Part shown: piece after piece, positions 21,519 through 31,834 of the stretch
How the letters are laid out: every line of letters begins with the position of its first letter
Numbering within the stretch: the stretch's first letter is position 1
NCBI GenBank assembly: GCA_003194525.1
Contig: NBIV01000130.1
Coordinates: 124,001 to 188,000, forward strand
Length of the DNA stretch: 64,000 bases
Direction: 5' to 3'
From: Gracilariopsis chorda
Taxonomy: Eukaryota > Rhodophyta > Florideophyceae > Gracilariales > Gracilariaceae
Notes under the pieces: generated by a model
Seen by the model: only the letters and a program-made list of their open reading frames with translations
Told to the model about the DNA's origin: nothing
The model's database searches: none
Made by a program: the position numbers and the translations under genes

Positions 21519-22334
21519 ACTTCTGCAAAATACAAAGAGGCTGTTTCGTGAAGCCAAGCGATCCGGTGAGAGCAATTTAGTGCTCGAAAAGATTCTGCAA
21601 CTGTCTGTATCAACCTCTACTATTCTTGGTGCATTAAAATTAAACAAGCAGTTTGTTCACAAGGAACGGAAGCGAACTTCTTTTCTAACACCCGCTCATA
21701 AAGAGTTTCGTCAAAAATAGGCTTTAGAACACGTCACATGGAGCGCTACATAGTGGCGTGAAGTTACTTTGTCGGACGAAACGAAGTTTAACTTTGACGG
21801 TCCGGATGGCCTCGCATCATACTGGCATGCCGTTGTTTCAAAAGAGCGTTTTGTTGTAAACGACAAAAAGGAGAAGGTGGAATCATGGTTTGGAGCTGTC
21901 TTTTCTACTTTTTCAGGGGTTTTTTAGTTGTTACGAATGGAAATCAGGACTCTAAGGAGTAAACCAAGCTAAAAGAAGATCATTTATTGGATTTGGCTGC
22001 TGTAACACACGGGTAATTGTGGGTGTTTCAGCAAAACAACGGTCCAATTCATATGTCTAAGCACTCTATGGACTGGTTTGCTTCAAAAAGCATTTCTTTA
22101 TTGAAATGGCCTAGTTGTGCGCTAGATATGAATCCAATTGAAAACCTATGGGCTATACTAGCGCGCCGTGTGTACTACAATCCACGCCAGTTTAGCTCCT
22201 TGGTGGAGCTGAAAGAAACTATTTTCACTGAGAGGAATGGGCTTAGTGATGAGGTAGTGCAAGCTCATATTGACAGCATCCAGCCTCGCTACATTGCTGT
22301 ACTCACTGCACAAGGTGCGAAACCAAAGTATTGA
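21519..22334 (+). pseudogene. Tc1 transposase, catalytic part
   Basis: DDE catalytic region of the split Tc1 transposase, in several frames. Segments: LQLSVSTSTILGALK (second helix-turn-helix), ERKRTSFLTPAHKEFR, TLSDETKFNFDG (first catalytic Asp), then in the frame 22017-22334 FQQNNGPIHMSKHSM, LLKWPSCALDMNPIENLWAI (catalytic Glu) and LARRVYYNPRQFSS. The second catalytic Asp, normally in QQDNAPxH, is Asn here. With multiple stops between 21718 and 22017 the protein cannot be made. Confidence 0.88.
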
Positions 22335-22527
22335 CCGCCTGGTGTAGCTTTAGATATGCAGCAATAACGTGGTCCTATATTTTTGATTGGTTAAAAACAG
22401 TGTTCTATTGATTGTTAGCCTACTATAGTGCTTTTTACTTCATTGCGAGCACCATTTGCTTGCTATGAAGTGGAGGTTAGAGGAAATTGGGAATTGGCGT
22501 GAGGCTTAGGACTGGTGTTTTGTACAT

Positions 22528-22556
22528 GGCCGGTCTTATATTTTTGACGCGCACTG
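22528..22556 (+). repeat. Right terminal inverted repeat of Tc1 element
   Basis: 29 bp ending GACGCGCACTG, followed by TA. Complementary to 9436-9464 except at two positions. Confidence 0.92.
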
Positions 22557-22653
22557 TAGCTTTTCATCTAGTTACGATACATTACAGTCCAAACTAGCCA
22601 TCCTACATTCGTTGGCGCGGACTTTTCTAAAGACCTAGCCAACGGGCACACCA

Positions 22654-22660
22654 TATAAAA
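22654..22660 (+). promoter_or_regulatory. TATA box of a gypsy 5' LTR or leader (element G4)
   Basis: TATAAAA in the context CACACCATATAAAAGCCGGG, about 270 bases before the gag-like ATG at 22922 and just after the Tc1 right end. The spacing fits an LTR promoter. The LTR limits cannot be set because no second copy is in the window. Confidence 0.4.
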
Positions 22661-22921
22661 GCCGGGACGGTCTCGCCGTACCGCTAACCCAAGCATCAAG
22701 AGTTCAAGATCTTTGGTGAGCCTTCCTCTGTGCCTTCCTGCTTTCCTACATTTCCCTCTCTGCACTGCGCCACCTTATCCTCGCGTAAGTCTATAATCGT
22801 ATTCTCTTTTTCTTTTATCCTTTTGAAACCATCTACTGTGCTTCCCAGAGTCGTCAATAAGGTGCTCTGACTTCTCAGAAGAGTAAGAGTACTGTGTATC
22901 GCACAACGAACCAGATTTATC

Positions 22922-24186
22922 ATGGCATATGCGAGCAACTATGGCATGATTGCTTTCGTTACACCACCAAAACTGAATCTGATAGACCAATCGTCTTTGA
23001 TGAAGTTCAAAACCGAATACGCTGCTCACAAGAACAACGTCAACGATATTACCAGGGGTTTTACAAAAATTATAGACATGGCTACGATCAAGGATTGCAT
23101 GGATGCTACGACTATCCATGCACTGTACGTCATGGGTGAAATCCAAAACGCTGACCAAATAGAAGAAGCTACAGTCCAAGCCGTTCAGAGCTGATTCGAA
23201 ACGGTAGCAGACCTCGCTCACGAGGAGCTTTCCGAACGCATTGACACTGCTCTACAGTCCGTAACCTACGAAGAAAACAAGGAAGATCGTGCCGGAGGCA
23301 TGAAAAATCCTATTGTGAAGGTCACCACTGCACTCGATAAGAATAACTGGTCAGGGTTTATCAAGGAACAAAAGCTTGCTAAACGCTTCATCGATCGTTT
23401 AATAAAGAAAATCAAAGATCCTGTTCTAAAGGAGTGAAACAAGATGCGACGCCGAGGCTGGACGAAAGCTCAAATTACAAACATCGAGTTCTTCGAGAAC
23501 GAAGTCGCAGGTTTCGCAGTTGACCTCACTCTTACCGAACCTGCTCGAGAGCGAGAACTCCCCGAAATACACGTCAATGTTGCACTAGTCGAAGGCGCAA
23601 GAATGACGATGGAAAATCGGATAGTATCGCAAAGAAGGACAAGAAAGATCGCCGAGGTAGCCAGCATAAAGACACTGAGTGGACGGATCCAAGCCATAGC
23701 CCGGACGGCACCGAAAAGCATCATCTCGAGAGCTGTCCACACGCCTGTGGCGATCGAAAAGGGGAACTATTCGAAAAACATTACAGACCCAAAAAGGCAA
23801 AAAAGACTAAAACTGTTAGTTGACAGTCTGCATCTGGAGACACCCAACCTCGAACGGAAGAAGGAAGTTTCCAGATTGAAATTGAAGACACTGTATTCGA
23901 AACTGTCCTCGGCAACACTGGCTCTGATTTCAATGCCATCAAAGCGTCAAGTTTTGGAAAGGTCAAGAAGGCAAAGCCGTCTTTGAATATGAAATCATTC
24001 AAAGACCGGATTGAATCACTGGGCACATACAAATCTGACCAGACGAATTTCACCTCGTCAGCAAAGGTCAAACTCAACTTCACAATTTCGCTCCCTGTTT
24101 TTATCGTTCCCGTTAGAGTTGGTGGCTCGAAGTCATCATTTTCGACAATGAAATGGTTGAAATCCTATTTCTTCGGCCGTTCCTAA
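22922..24186 (+). pseudogene. G4 gag and aspartic protease
   Basis: One frame runs from ATG 22922 to 23986 with two stops (23192-23194, 23435-23437). It is charged and helical (MKFKTEYAAHKNNVNDIT, IDRLIKKIKDPVLKE, RRRGWTKAQITNIEFFEN), fitting a gag capsid. A second frame from about 23885 gives VFETVLGNTGSDFNAIK and later KLNFTISLPVFIVPVRV. This is a retrotransposon aspartic protease in which the active-site D-T-G has become N-T-G. The order gag-protease-RT and plus orientation agree with the RT fragment at 24786. Confidence 0.55.
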
Positions 24187-24785
24187 ACACAATTTGTTTC
24201 GATTTATCCGAACATTTGTGCCGAGTGCACCCATTTATCCATAATAAGAACGTCTAAGAAATTGATCCAGACAAGATGAAGCTTGCCACCGCTAGATATA
24301 ACGGACTCTCATACGTGACCGCTGATGACGATCCTATCAAACAACCTGAATGCCTCGCAGCTGGCGTAAGTAAGAATTCAGAGGAAGAAATCAGCAAGGC
24401 TTTCAAAAACAGTATCAAGGAAGCAAATCAGAACTAAATATCAGATCCAGCACTCAATCGTGTAAAGATTTTCTTTGCTAAATACTGAGATTTTTTTCAT
24501 ATCACACTCAGTCTAGATCCTCCCGCTAACGTTCCATCTCTCTTCAATACTCCTGCAGTGAACTGCAAACCATATTGGTCTCCCCAAAGACGACACGCTC
24601 CGCAGCAGCGCACATTCATTATCAATACAGTACAAGAACTGGAGTCCATCGGCGGTATATACAATAATCCTGCCCCTCGATGGGCAAGGCCAGCTCCCAC
24701 CGTACCTAAAGCCGGTGTCCCAACCCTCTGATTCACTGTGGACCTCCATGGGCCAAACGCCAGGACTGTATCTATTTAAAAGGCG

Positions 24786-25252
24786 ATGCCTCACTTGACC
24801 TCTAAGATCCAGGACATCTCCGGTAGTGTATGCTTCGGCCATTTGGACCTCACCCACGGGTACTGGCAAATATCTCTCGCAGCGGAGTCTCCAGGGATGA
24901 TTTATATCCAATCTCCGATCGACGTCCACTTATCAAGCCACCTACGTCAAGGCGGAACTGACGCTGGCAATCATTTTCAAGCTGTACTGCAGCATAAGTT
25001 GGACGGTCGGGTCGACAAGATGCTACAATGGCTCCATGATTTCTTCTTCTACGCAACCAATACAAAAAGTTGTTGGATAACATGGAGGCATTTGTACTAG
25101 GGTCTGCGGCGAGCAATATAAACCGTACTAGAAATCGGTCGACAACAAAAGTTAAATTCGAAACGGATATAGCCGGACAGTCGACCATTTTCCCCACCAT
25201 GACCAGATACAAGCAACTGCGACAGCACAACTTTCCCATAAATTCCCGTGAA
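24786..25252 (+). pseudogene. G4 reverse transcriptase fragment
   Basis: RT palm: ISGSVCFGHLDLTHGYWQIS (motif A), HLRQGGTDAGNHFQAVLQH (motif B, the TDxxxHFQ type I associate with oomycete-like gypsy elements) and MLQWLHDFFFYA (motif C, with W-[LI]-[HD]-D in place of V-D-D). It continues in a shifted frame (LDNMEAFVLGSAASNINRT) into the thumb and is then lost. RNase H and integrase are not seen downstream. Confidence 0.65.
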
Positions 25253-26109
25253 TGAAGAGAACCGTCAGAATGAGACGATACAGTTTTCTCAAGTTGAGAA
25301 AATTCTTCCAGGGTATTACCACTACAAACATCGATATGTAACACGCGCCAAAACCTTGTGTTACTGCTGTTATCGTGTCTTGAGCAGCCATGGCCATCAA
25401 ATAAATAGTTGCTGGCTATGCCATACAAATCATTGAGGACACTCGACGATGCCTTCTTTTGCGCAAATAGAATGTGGTTTAGATAAATGTAACAAAGAAA
25501 CAGAGCGGAGGGATCCTTCATCACCGCATGAACAATTTGAGGTTCACTACCGAAACGATTGTGATAATCTGAAAAAAACAAATCAATAGCTTCCTTTGGC
25601 ATTAATAAAACATTGTACATGGTCCAGGTCTTGGTAGGTGAACGAATACTGTTGTTATTAGCCACCAGTACTCAAATTGTGCAGCACTTTAAGCAAAGTG
25701 CTGAACATATGAAGCAATGCCTTGGTCTTTGTCTTCTAGAAAGAGACAGATTGCACCGAGAGTTTCATGTTTGTAAAGCCGACTGAGACATCCGTGGTCC
25801 GTACTTACGAGAATTAGAGATTATGTGCCAGCCATATCTCCTATGTTGGCAATCTGTACAGAGCAAAGCTTTGTTCCCGACAGAGAAGTCCAGTGGTCGA
25901 AATATGTTTTCAAGGCTCCCAGTATCGACAGATGCACGAATTTGGAGCTGGGTGGGTGTCAGACGTAATTGACGACTCGGTCGGCACAGATCAGCAGACC
26001 CACATGCCATGCAGGCGAGCAGAGTGTTGTTTTCATCAGGGAAACGATCTTGCAAAACGTTGTTCCGGCGCTCCATTATGGAAGCAGTCAGGAAAGGTAT
26101 TCTAGACAA
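25253..26109 (-). other. Unidentified minus-strand coding-like stretch
   Basis: Two minus-strand frames look protein-like rather than random. One is at 26109-25765 (MERRNNVLQDRFPDENN, ACMACGSADLCRPSRQLRL, a possible Cys cluster). The other is the upper part of a longer frame at 25665-25253 (TWTMYNVLLMPKEAIDLFF). Near 25805 the minus strand has CTC|GTAAGT, a consensus splice donor, so an intron-containing gene is possible. No family recognised. The part of the second frame below about 25250 is antisense to the G4 RT and is a shadow. Confidence 0.25.
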
Positions 26110-26511
26110 TGATTACAACACAAGTAGGAAGTGTTTCATGGAGGTGTGGAGTTTGTCGGAACCGGGCGAACGATCTGGTGGTAATTTATTTCGGTCTCTG
26201 GACAACGACCTGGAAAATCTTCTGGAATGGGGCAAAGAAGGCGGGTTTTGAAAGGCGTGAATGACAGGCTGGTTCACAGAAAAATTATCATAGTATACGA
26301 AATTTCGATCAAATGGAGCTGGCCACCGACTACAATAAGTAATCACAGTTGAAAACCTGTACCACACTATAACCTTATACGGAAAATCTGTATTTTTGGG
26401 ATAGGTATGATACTCTTATTAGGTACAATACTTATCAAAATGAAACCAATATATTGAATTTGAAAACAGAGTTGATAGAAATGAAGCAATGGTATTGATA
26501 TATTAATTCAT

Positions 26512-29500
26512 TCAGATAATATTTACAAGTAAATGATAATATTCAATTAAGCCACAAAGCAAAGTCAATGTTTGGAGCTTTCCAAAGACCACAGGCTTAG
26601 TAAATATGTCAAGAGCTTGCAACTCAGTCCTTATTGACCTAACATCAATTAACTTGGTCTCTAGCAGCTCTTTTATGTGGTGATATATCAGAGTAATGTT
26701 CTTCTTGCTTTCCGAGACGTTCAGATTCTTCACGATCGAAATAGCAGCCAAACTGTTCGTTGCTTTTGAGAGGGGTAGATTTGAGGTTTCTCCTCCAGAA
26801 CTGTTTCGTTGCGTAATTCCTAGTAGATTCTACGCAACAAAGTTACCGTTTTTCTACAATACGATACTGCAACATATTTTGCCTCTCTAGACGGCAGTGC
26901 AGCAAGGTTTGGCTTTTTGGTCGTCCACATGACAGGTGCTCCATTCACGTTTAGTTAAAATCCAGTCGTAAACGTTCTCGTCTCGCGACAGCCACCCCAA
27001 TCTGCGTCACAGAACGCCTCCATTGGTGCTGTAGTATGAGAGTTGAAGAACACGCAAAGGCCCTTTGTCCCCTTGACGTATCTCAGTACTTTTTTCGGTT
27101 GCCAAACAAGTCTCATGCATGGTTCAAGGACCTGCATTGCCAGCACTAAAGCGGCAAACATCATTTCTAGCCTCGATGCGACCGCAAAGTACATCAAACG
27201 CCGTACCAATTTCCGATAGTGTTCATGTACGCCAGATGGAACATACTGGTCGTTCTCTCGACGTGCTGCGATGTCATAAACGGACTATATTGGAGTCCGT
27301 GTATTTTTGGAGTTGGGCAGACCATTTTCTAGCAATATTTTGTTACTATATCTGCTTTGTTGTACCTTTATTCCGTTCTTTGCTCTCATTATATCCAATC
27401 CCACAAAACGTTTTGCCTTGCAACGAACCTTAACTGTGAAGAGCTTTAGCATCTCTGACTTGAAGTCTTCCAGAAGAGATCGGGAGTTAGAATATGTCAG
27501 TAGGTCATCAACGACCACCACGATGGTCAAGGTTCCGCTGTTGGACTTTTATATATAGAGTCGACTGTCTGTGCTGGAGTTCTTGAGACCCAAGCGCAAT
27601 AGCTTCTCGTGCATCAGAGATCCGCAAATGTTTCTGGCCTTTTATGTGCCGTGTATTGAATTTAGAAGGGAAAATACCTTGCCAGGAGCAAATGATGATC
27701 CAGACTCGTTTTGGGGTTCTTCCATGATCAAACGCTCATCTAGATCTCGTACTGGTATGCAATGCTAATATCCATTGTATGTAATAGCAGGACATGAGCT
27801 GCGGCCTTTGCGAACAAAAAGCGAATGGTTTCAAGTCCAGCAACCAGGGGGTACAAGTTATCTGGGTCGTAATCCAGGTACTTACGCTGCAAGTCGCCCC
27901 CTGCTACATCACGTGCCTTTGGAAGAGTGCGCGGAGAGTCGGAGCCTAACAAATTGGTTAAGAACCTCCATAGGAATAGCAAGGGTGTCATGCCGGGTTT
28001 TTTATCAATCAGCTTCCAAGTGAATCTTTCTACCAACACATCGTACTCCCTGTCAATGGCTTCTGGCTTCTGCCCATCCTAGCATCACTCTAGCTACTTC
28101 AAATCCTTTAGCGACTCAGCCATGATCGCCAATATCTTTGATTCGCGAGTTTGCGACAAGGGAATGAGCAAGAGAAGCATCTAGATTATCTTCATCATCC
28201 TCAAATATGGTTTTCTCGGCTTCGTATCTTCTAAGACACTATAAGTCCATAAGCTCTTGGATTGAAGGAAGAGGCTCCTTCGAAACCTTAAAATCTACTT
28301 CCCAGCACTTTCTTACTTTTCCCATGGATGGGATGAATATCCTGTACAGTTTCCGTGGGCTCTGCATCGTCAAGAAGTTTCCAAGAATAGCGCGTGGTAG
28401 GAACGTGTTGTTAGCAACGGCTTCAGCCCTGTATGTGAACGCGTGGCCTTCTTGGCTGAACCTCAGCAAGAGTTTGAATTCCGGTTTTCGTCCGACCCAT
28501 AATGTGTAAGGAACCTTCATTTCTGCTCAATGAGTTCGTAGGAAGTTTACTAAGTAGTTTGCATGAGAGATGGCTTCCTCCCTAAGTTCATGCGGTAGCT
28601 TGGAAGCGAACAGAAATGTTCTAGACATCTTCCAAAAGTCTCGGAGGATTTTCTCTGCTATTTCGTTCGATAATTGTGCGTACGGTGGAATGAACTCTAG
28701 TACTATACCATTTTACATCGCGTATGGACAAAGTCGTCGAATTTATTCTCTCCCGCCCCGTCAAGGAGAGCGTGGTACATTACGTTAGAGTGTAGTTTGG
28801 ATTCCACGCGAGCCTTGTACCAGCGGACAGATTTAAAGAACTGCCTCTGTTTACTTAGAAATTATATTGAGCTTGCTCTCTTGTTCTCATAAATGAGGAC
28901 TTGCATGTACTTGTAACCTTGTAAAGACGTCGGTTTAATGGGTTCGGTGAGATTGGTGTGCGTTAACTCTAATGGTCTCTTCACCACAGAGTGTGATTGC
29001 CGAAGAGCAGCACAAGTGGCACCAACGTCAATGCACGGAGTGCATATGACATCGTTAACGTCGTCTCGTGAGAAGTCGGGTACGCCTTGACACAAGTCAA
29101 TGCATGTCAAGAGATTATCACGGGCAAGGTGTCCGAGTTTCTCATGCCAATCTTTGGCTCTATTTCCAGTTGCCTGTGCCGCTGCATGTGCCTATGGTGG
29201 TGGTACGGGGCTCCGTAGGGAATAGAATCCGTCACTCAGAGTGGATTCTCGTATGACTTTGCCTTCTTTGCGGTTTCTGATTATGCAGCCATTTGAGAAT
29301 TTTCCCTCGACAAATGTCGCCAAGACAGTTAAGGACACCAACTTAGAGTCGAGGGTTGGGGTAGGTTTGGCCAGTAGCCTAAGTCCATTTCCGAAAGGTA
29401 GCTTTATATTTCCGCACCCTACGATATCTGACTGATGGTTGGAAGTTTTTACTGTTTGCGGAGGTTTTTGGTGATATTCCAAGAACAACAGTTTGTCCTT

Positions 29501-30342
29501 GATGAGAACATGACCAGCCCCAGACTCTAGCCATATTGCGATTACGTTGTTCTGATGGACACTGGCATTAGCTATTGCTGTTAATCCGCCATGGTGGTTT
29601 GTTTTTCTGTGGCCATGGTTGCGGTTAGCGTTCATTCACCCTTGCTTGTTGGCGTCAGGAAAATTGTTTGAGTCCCAAACTCGATTGTTGTTACGTCCTT
29701 CTCATTTGCTATATTTATTATTGGAGCTTCAATTGCTGGGCTGTTGCGGTTATTGTGCTTCTTGCGCCAACATTCGTCCCTGATGTGGCCAATGCGTTCA
29801 CAATTCCAACATACGACACCCTTCTTATTCTCCTTTGCACGCTGTTTGCGTCGGGTTGTAGATTTCTTCGCAGCGGGGTAAGAGTGACTGCCATATTTAT
29901 TGGGGTCTGTGATATTCGTTGTAGAGGTAGACGTCCGAAGAATATGTCGGTCTATTTAGGATGGCACAAGCGAAATGACTTAATCGTATTCAATGTTGGT
30001 TGTGTCGGCCAACAATGTGGTTGACATTAATGAGCCCGCAAAGGTGCGAAGCAGAGTCACGGTGCGCTTCTTGTCCGTGAGTGGGTCAACCAGTCTATCG
30101 AGTTTTAATTAGGTTTTCTCCAGCTCTAGCAAATGTCTCTGTATGTCGGCGCAATCCTTGAATGGAAAGGTCCTTAGCTTTTCGCGAAGGTTCAAATTGG
30201 ACTGCATGTTGCTCTTCTTGTAGGTGGAGTCAAATTTATTCAGTACCTCCAACGCGTTCTCGTTCGAACAGTTCCGAGACTGCGACGATCGGTAGCGTAC
30301 AAAGGTTCTGGAAGATGGCCGATGTTGCCTAACGATCGCCAT
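26512..30342 (-). pseudogene. Ty1/Copia retrotransposon coding region, heavily decayed
   Basis: On the minus strand the Copia order is visible across many broken frames. Gag start at 30342 (MAIVRQHRPSSRTF). Protease region at 29635-29192 (AIWLESGAGHVLI, where the usual DSGA is ESGA). GAG-pre-integrase and integrase remnants at 29110-28862 and 28520-28239 (VPYTLWVGRKPEFKLL). RT at 28039-27740 and 27530-27285 (VVVVDDLLTYSN, motif C). RNase H at 27209-26512 (RRLMYFAVASRLEMMFA, VLRYVKGTKGL, AFCDADWGGCRETRTFTTG, LQALDIFTKPVVFGK). The integrase-RT-RNase H order identifies Copia. Acidic-to-neutral changes and stops exclude function. Confidence 0.85.
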
Positions 30343-30670
30343 CGTCCCATCTCTTTCGAGCTGCAGCGGAACCCTCAGTCGGACGAGGTTCCGTCAGAAC
30401 GAATAATTATTGTAGGGAGTGCATGCGATCCTTAATTTCTATGCGGAAGGTGTAATATTAAGCGCCCTCTTTTAGACGGGATATACATTTATTTTCGTTT
30501 TGAGTCTCAGATTCCATCGCGCCGTACCACTCAACGCAAGATTAAGAGAGACTGGCAAAAAGAAGTTTTCTGTGGTCCACTACCAGTCGAGGGATCTTTC
30601 TTCTACTTTTTCGTACCTGGGTTCCTTGGCAGGAGATGCTATCTCAGGTTCCCTAAAGTTCAGACCTCTG

Positions 30671-30784
30671 GCTCTTTATAGGAGTCTCTTGGTGAGATGC
30701 GCTTTCAGCGGCCTGTCCAAGTTTTGCGCAATCCAGAACGAGAGTACATGTAACTTACAGAATGTACAGGAGATGTTACTAACA
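30671..30784 (-). promoter_or_regulatory. Probable U3/TATA of the Copia 5' LTR
   Basis: The minus strand reads TGTTAGTAACATCTCC from 30784, a classic Copia LTR start, and TATAAAGAGC at 30680-30671, about 105 bases downstream, upstream of the gag start at 30342. I find no second copy beyond 26512, so the LTR assignment is inferred. Confidence 0.35.
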
Positions 30785-31384
30785 GTAAGATATGTGTTCA
30801 TCAGTTGGCCTTATCTATTTCTATACGGCTAGTTGCACCGTGGTCGTGCTCCATAAGACTTCCTTGTCCTCAATAAGGTCCAGGCCAAACGAAGACGCAC
30901 CCTGTCCCCGTACGAGCAGCTACACTCACCCAAGCTGAGCCGGTTAAATGACAACTACGCTACCTCCAAGCTTAGTTTACGTCCTCAGTCGTTTCCCAAG
31001 CGCTATTCGGCTTGCAAACCTTAGCTCAGCCAAGTGCTAAGATTCCTAAAGGGGTAATAGCGGCGGCGGTTTTAATTAAGACTTACAAATTAGCTCTTCT
31101 TATGTTCAAATTCCCCTTCGGGGTTATGAAACCGCGAGACTTTATTCAGGACTTTACAATTCCCAGTTTGCTATCGGTACAGACATTCTAAGGTTGAAGA
31201 CCACTACGCAAAGCATGCAGTAACTGCGATTAGTCGCCACTAGAAGCTTCAGGTGATTGGTCCAGAACACAAGCCAGGGGCAAGGGTTGTCCAACGACAC
31301 GGCGGCTTTCAGGAAGCGTCTAGTGCGCATGCTCAAACGCAAAACCGGATACGGGGGGGTACAACTCGACAACGTGGTAGTGTG
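30785..31384. other. No recognisable feature
   Basis: About 600 bases without a convincing gene or repeat. A frame from 31253 enters the minisatellite and is not a gene. Confidence 0.4.
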
Positions 31385-31660
31385 CGTGTGAGGAGGGGGG
31401 ATGGCAGCGACAACATGGCAACCAAGTACTATGTGCGCCGGAGGGGGGGGTGGCGCTGCGACAACATGGCTACCAAGTATTATGTGCGCCGGAGGGAGGG
31501 TGAGGGGGGGTGGCAGCAACAACAGGGAATCCAATTAGTACGTGCGCCGGGGGGCGACAGCAACAACACGGCAACCCAGTATAATGTGCACCGGAGGGGG
31601 GGAGAGGTGGCGGCGACAACACGGCGAACAATTATTATGTGCGCTGGCAGGGGGTGCACG
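31385..31660 (+). repeat. G-rich minisatellite, about five imperfect units of 50-60 bp
   Basis: Repeating core CGACAACATGGC.ACCAAGTA.TATGTGCGCCGG followed by a G-rich tract (GGAGGGGGGG). The first two units are almost identical; later ones decay. In one plus frame the core is translated as DNMATKYYVRRRGG twice and then degraded, giving a 193-codon open frame that I attribute to the repeat. Poly-G runs of 7-8 on one strand could form G-quadruplexes. Confidence 0.8.
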
Positions 31661-31834
31661 GTGGTGACAGTCGGGGAAGCAAACACGTTCATCCGGGTGG
31701 GTGGGTGTAGCCGCACGGCAGCAGGGGAACCAAACAAAGTACCCAGGGGTTTCGGGTGCAACGGCGCTGCAATCAGGGAGGATATGAGGCGGGGCGGGTG
31801 GACAGGGTGGTTTGACGGCGATGCTACCATGTAG

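Larger units (their letters stand above)
9436..22556 (+). mobile_element. Tc1/mariner transposon, split by an 11.6-kb gypsy element
   Basis: Terminal inverted repeats of 29 bp (CAGTGCGCGTCAAAA...) at 9436-9464 and 22528-22556 agree at 27 of 29 positions. Both ends are flanked by the TA dinucleotide expected for this superfamily (9434-9435 and 22557-22558). Removing the nested gypsy element leaves about 1.53 kb, a normal Tc1 size, encoding a DD34E-type transposase in two pieces. The element is dead: stops, frameshifts, one catalytic Asp changed and a large insertion. Confidence 0.9.

Noticed and set aside
24850..25252. Lower half of a 271-codon minus-strand open frame
   Set aside because: Antisense to the G4 reverse transcriptase, whose motifs are clear on the plus strand. 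Only the part above about 25253 may be real.
26380..26511. 3' LTR of the Copia element
   Set aside because: No similarity to the LTR-like region at 30671-30784, and no TGTTAG-type start in the expected place.
31253..31834. 193-codon plus-strand open frame with repeated peptides
   Set aside because: Explained by the minisatellite. No conserved sequence outside the repeats, and the opposite strand is equally open.
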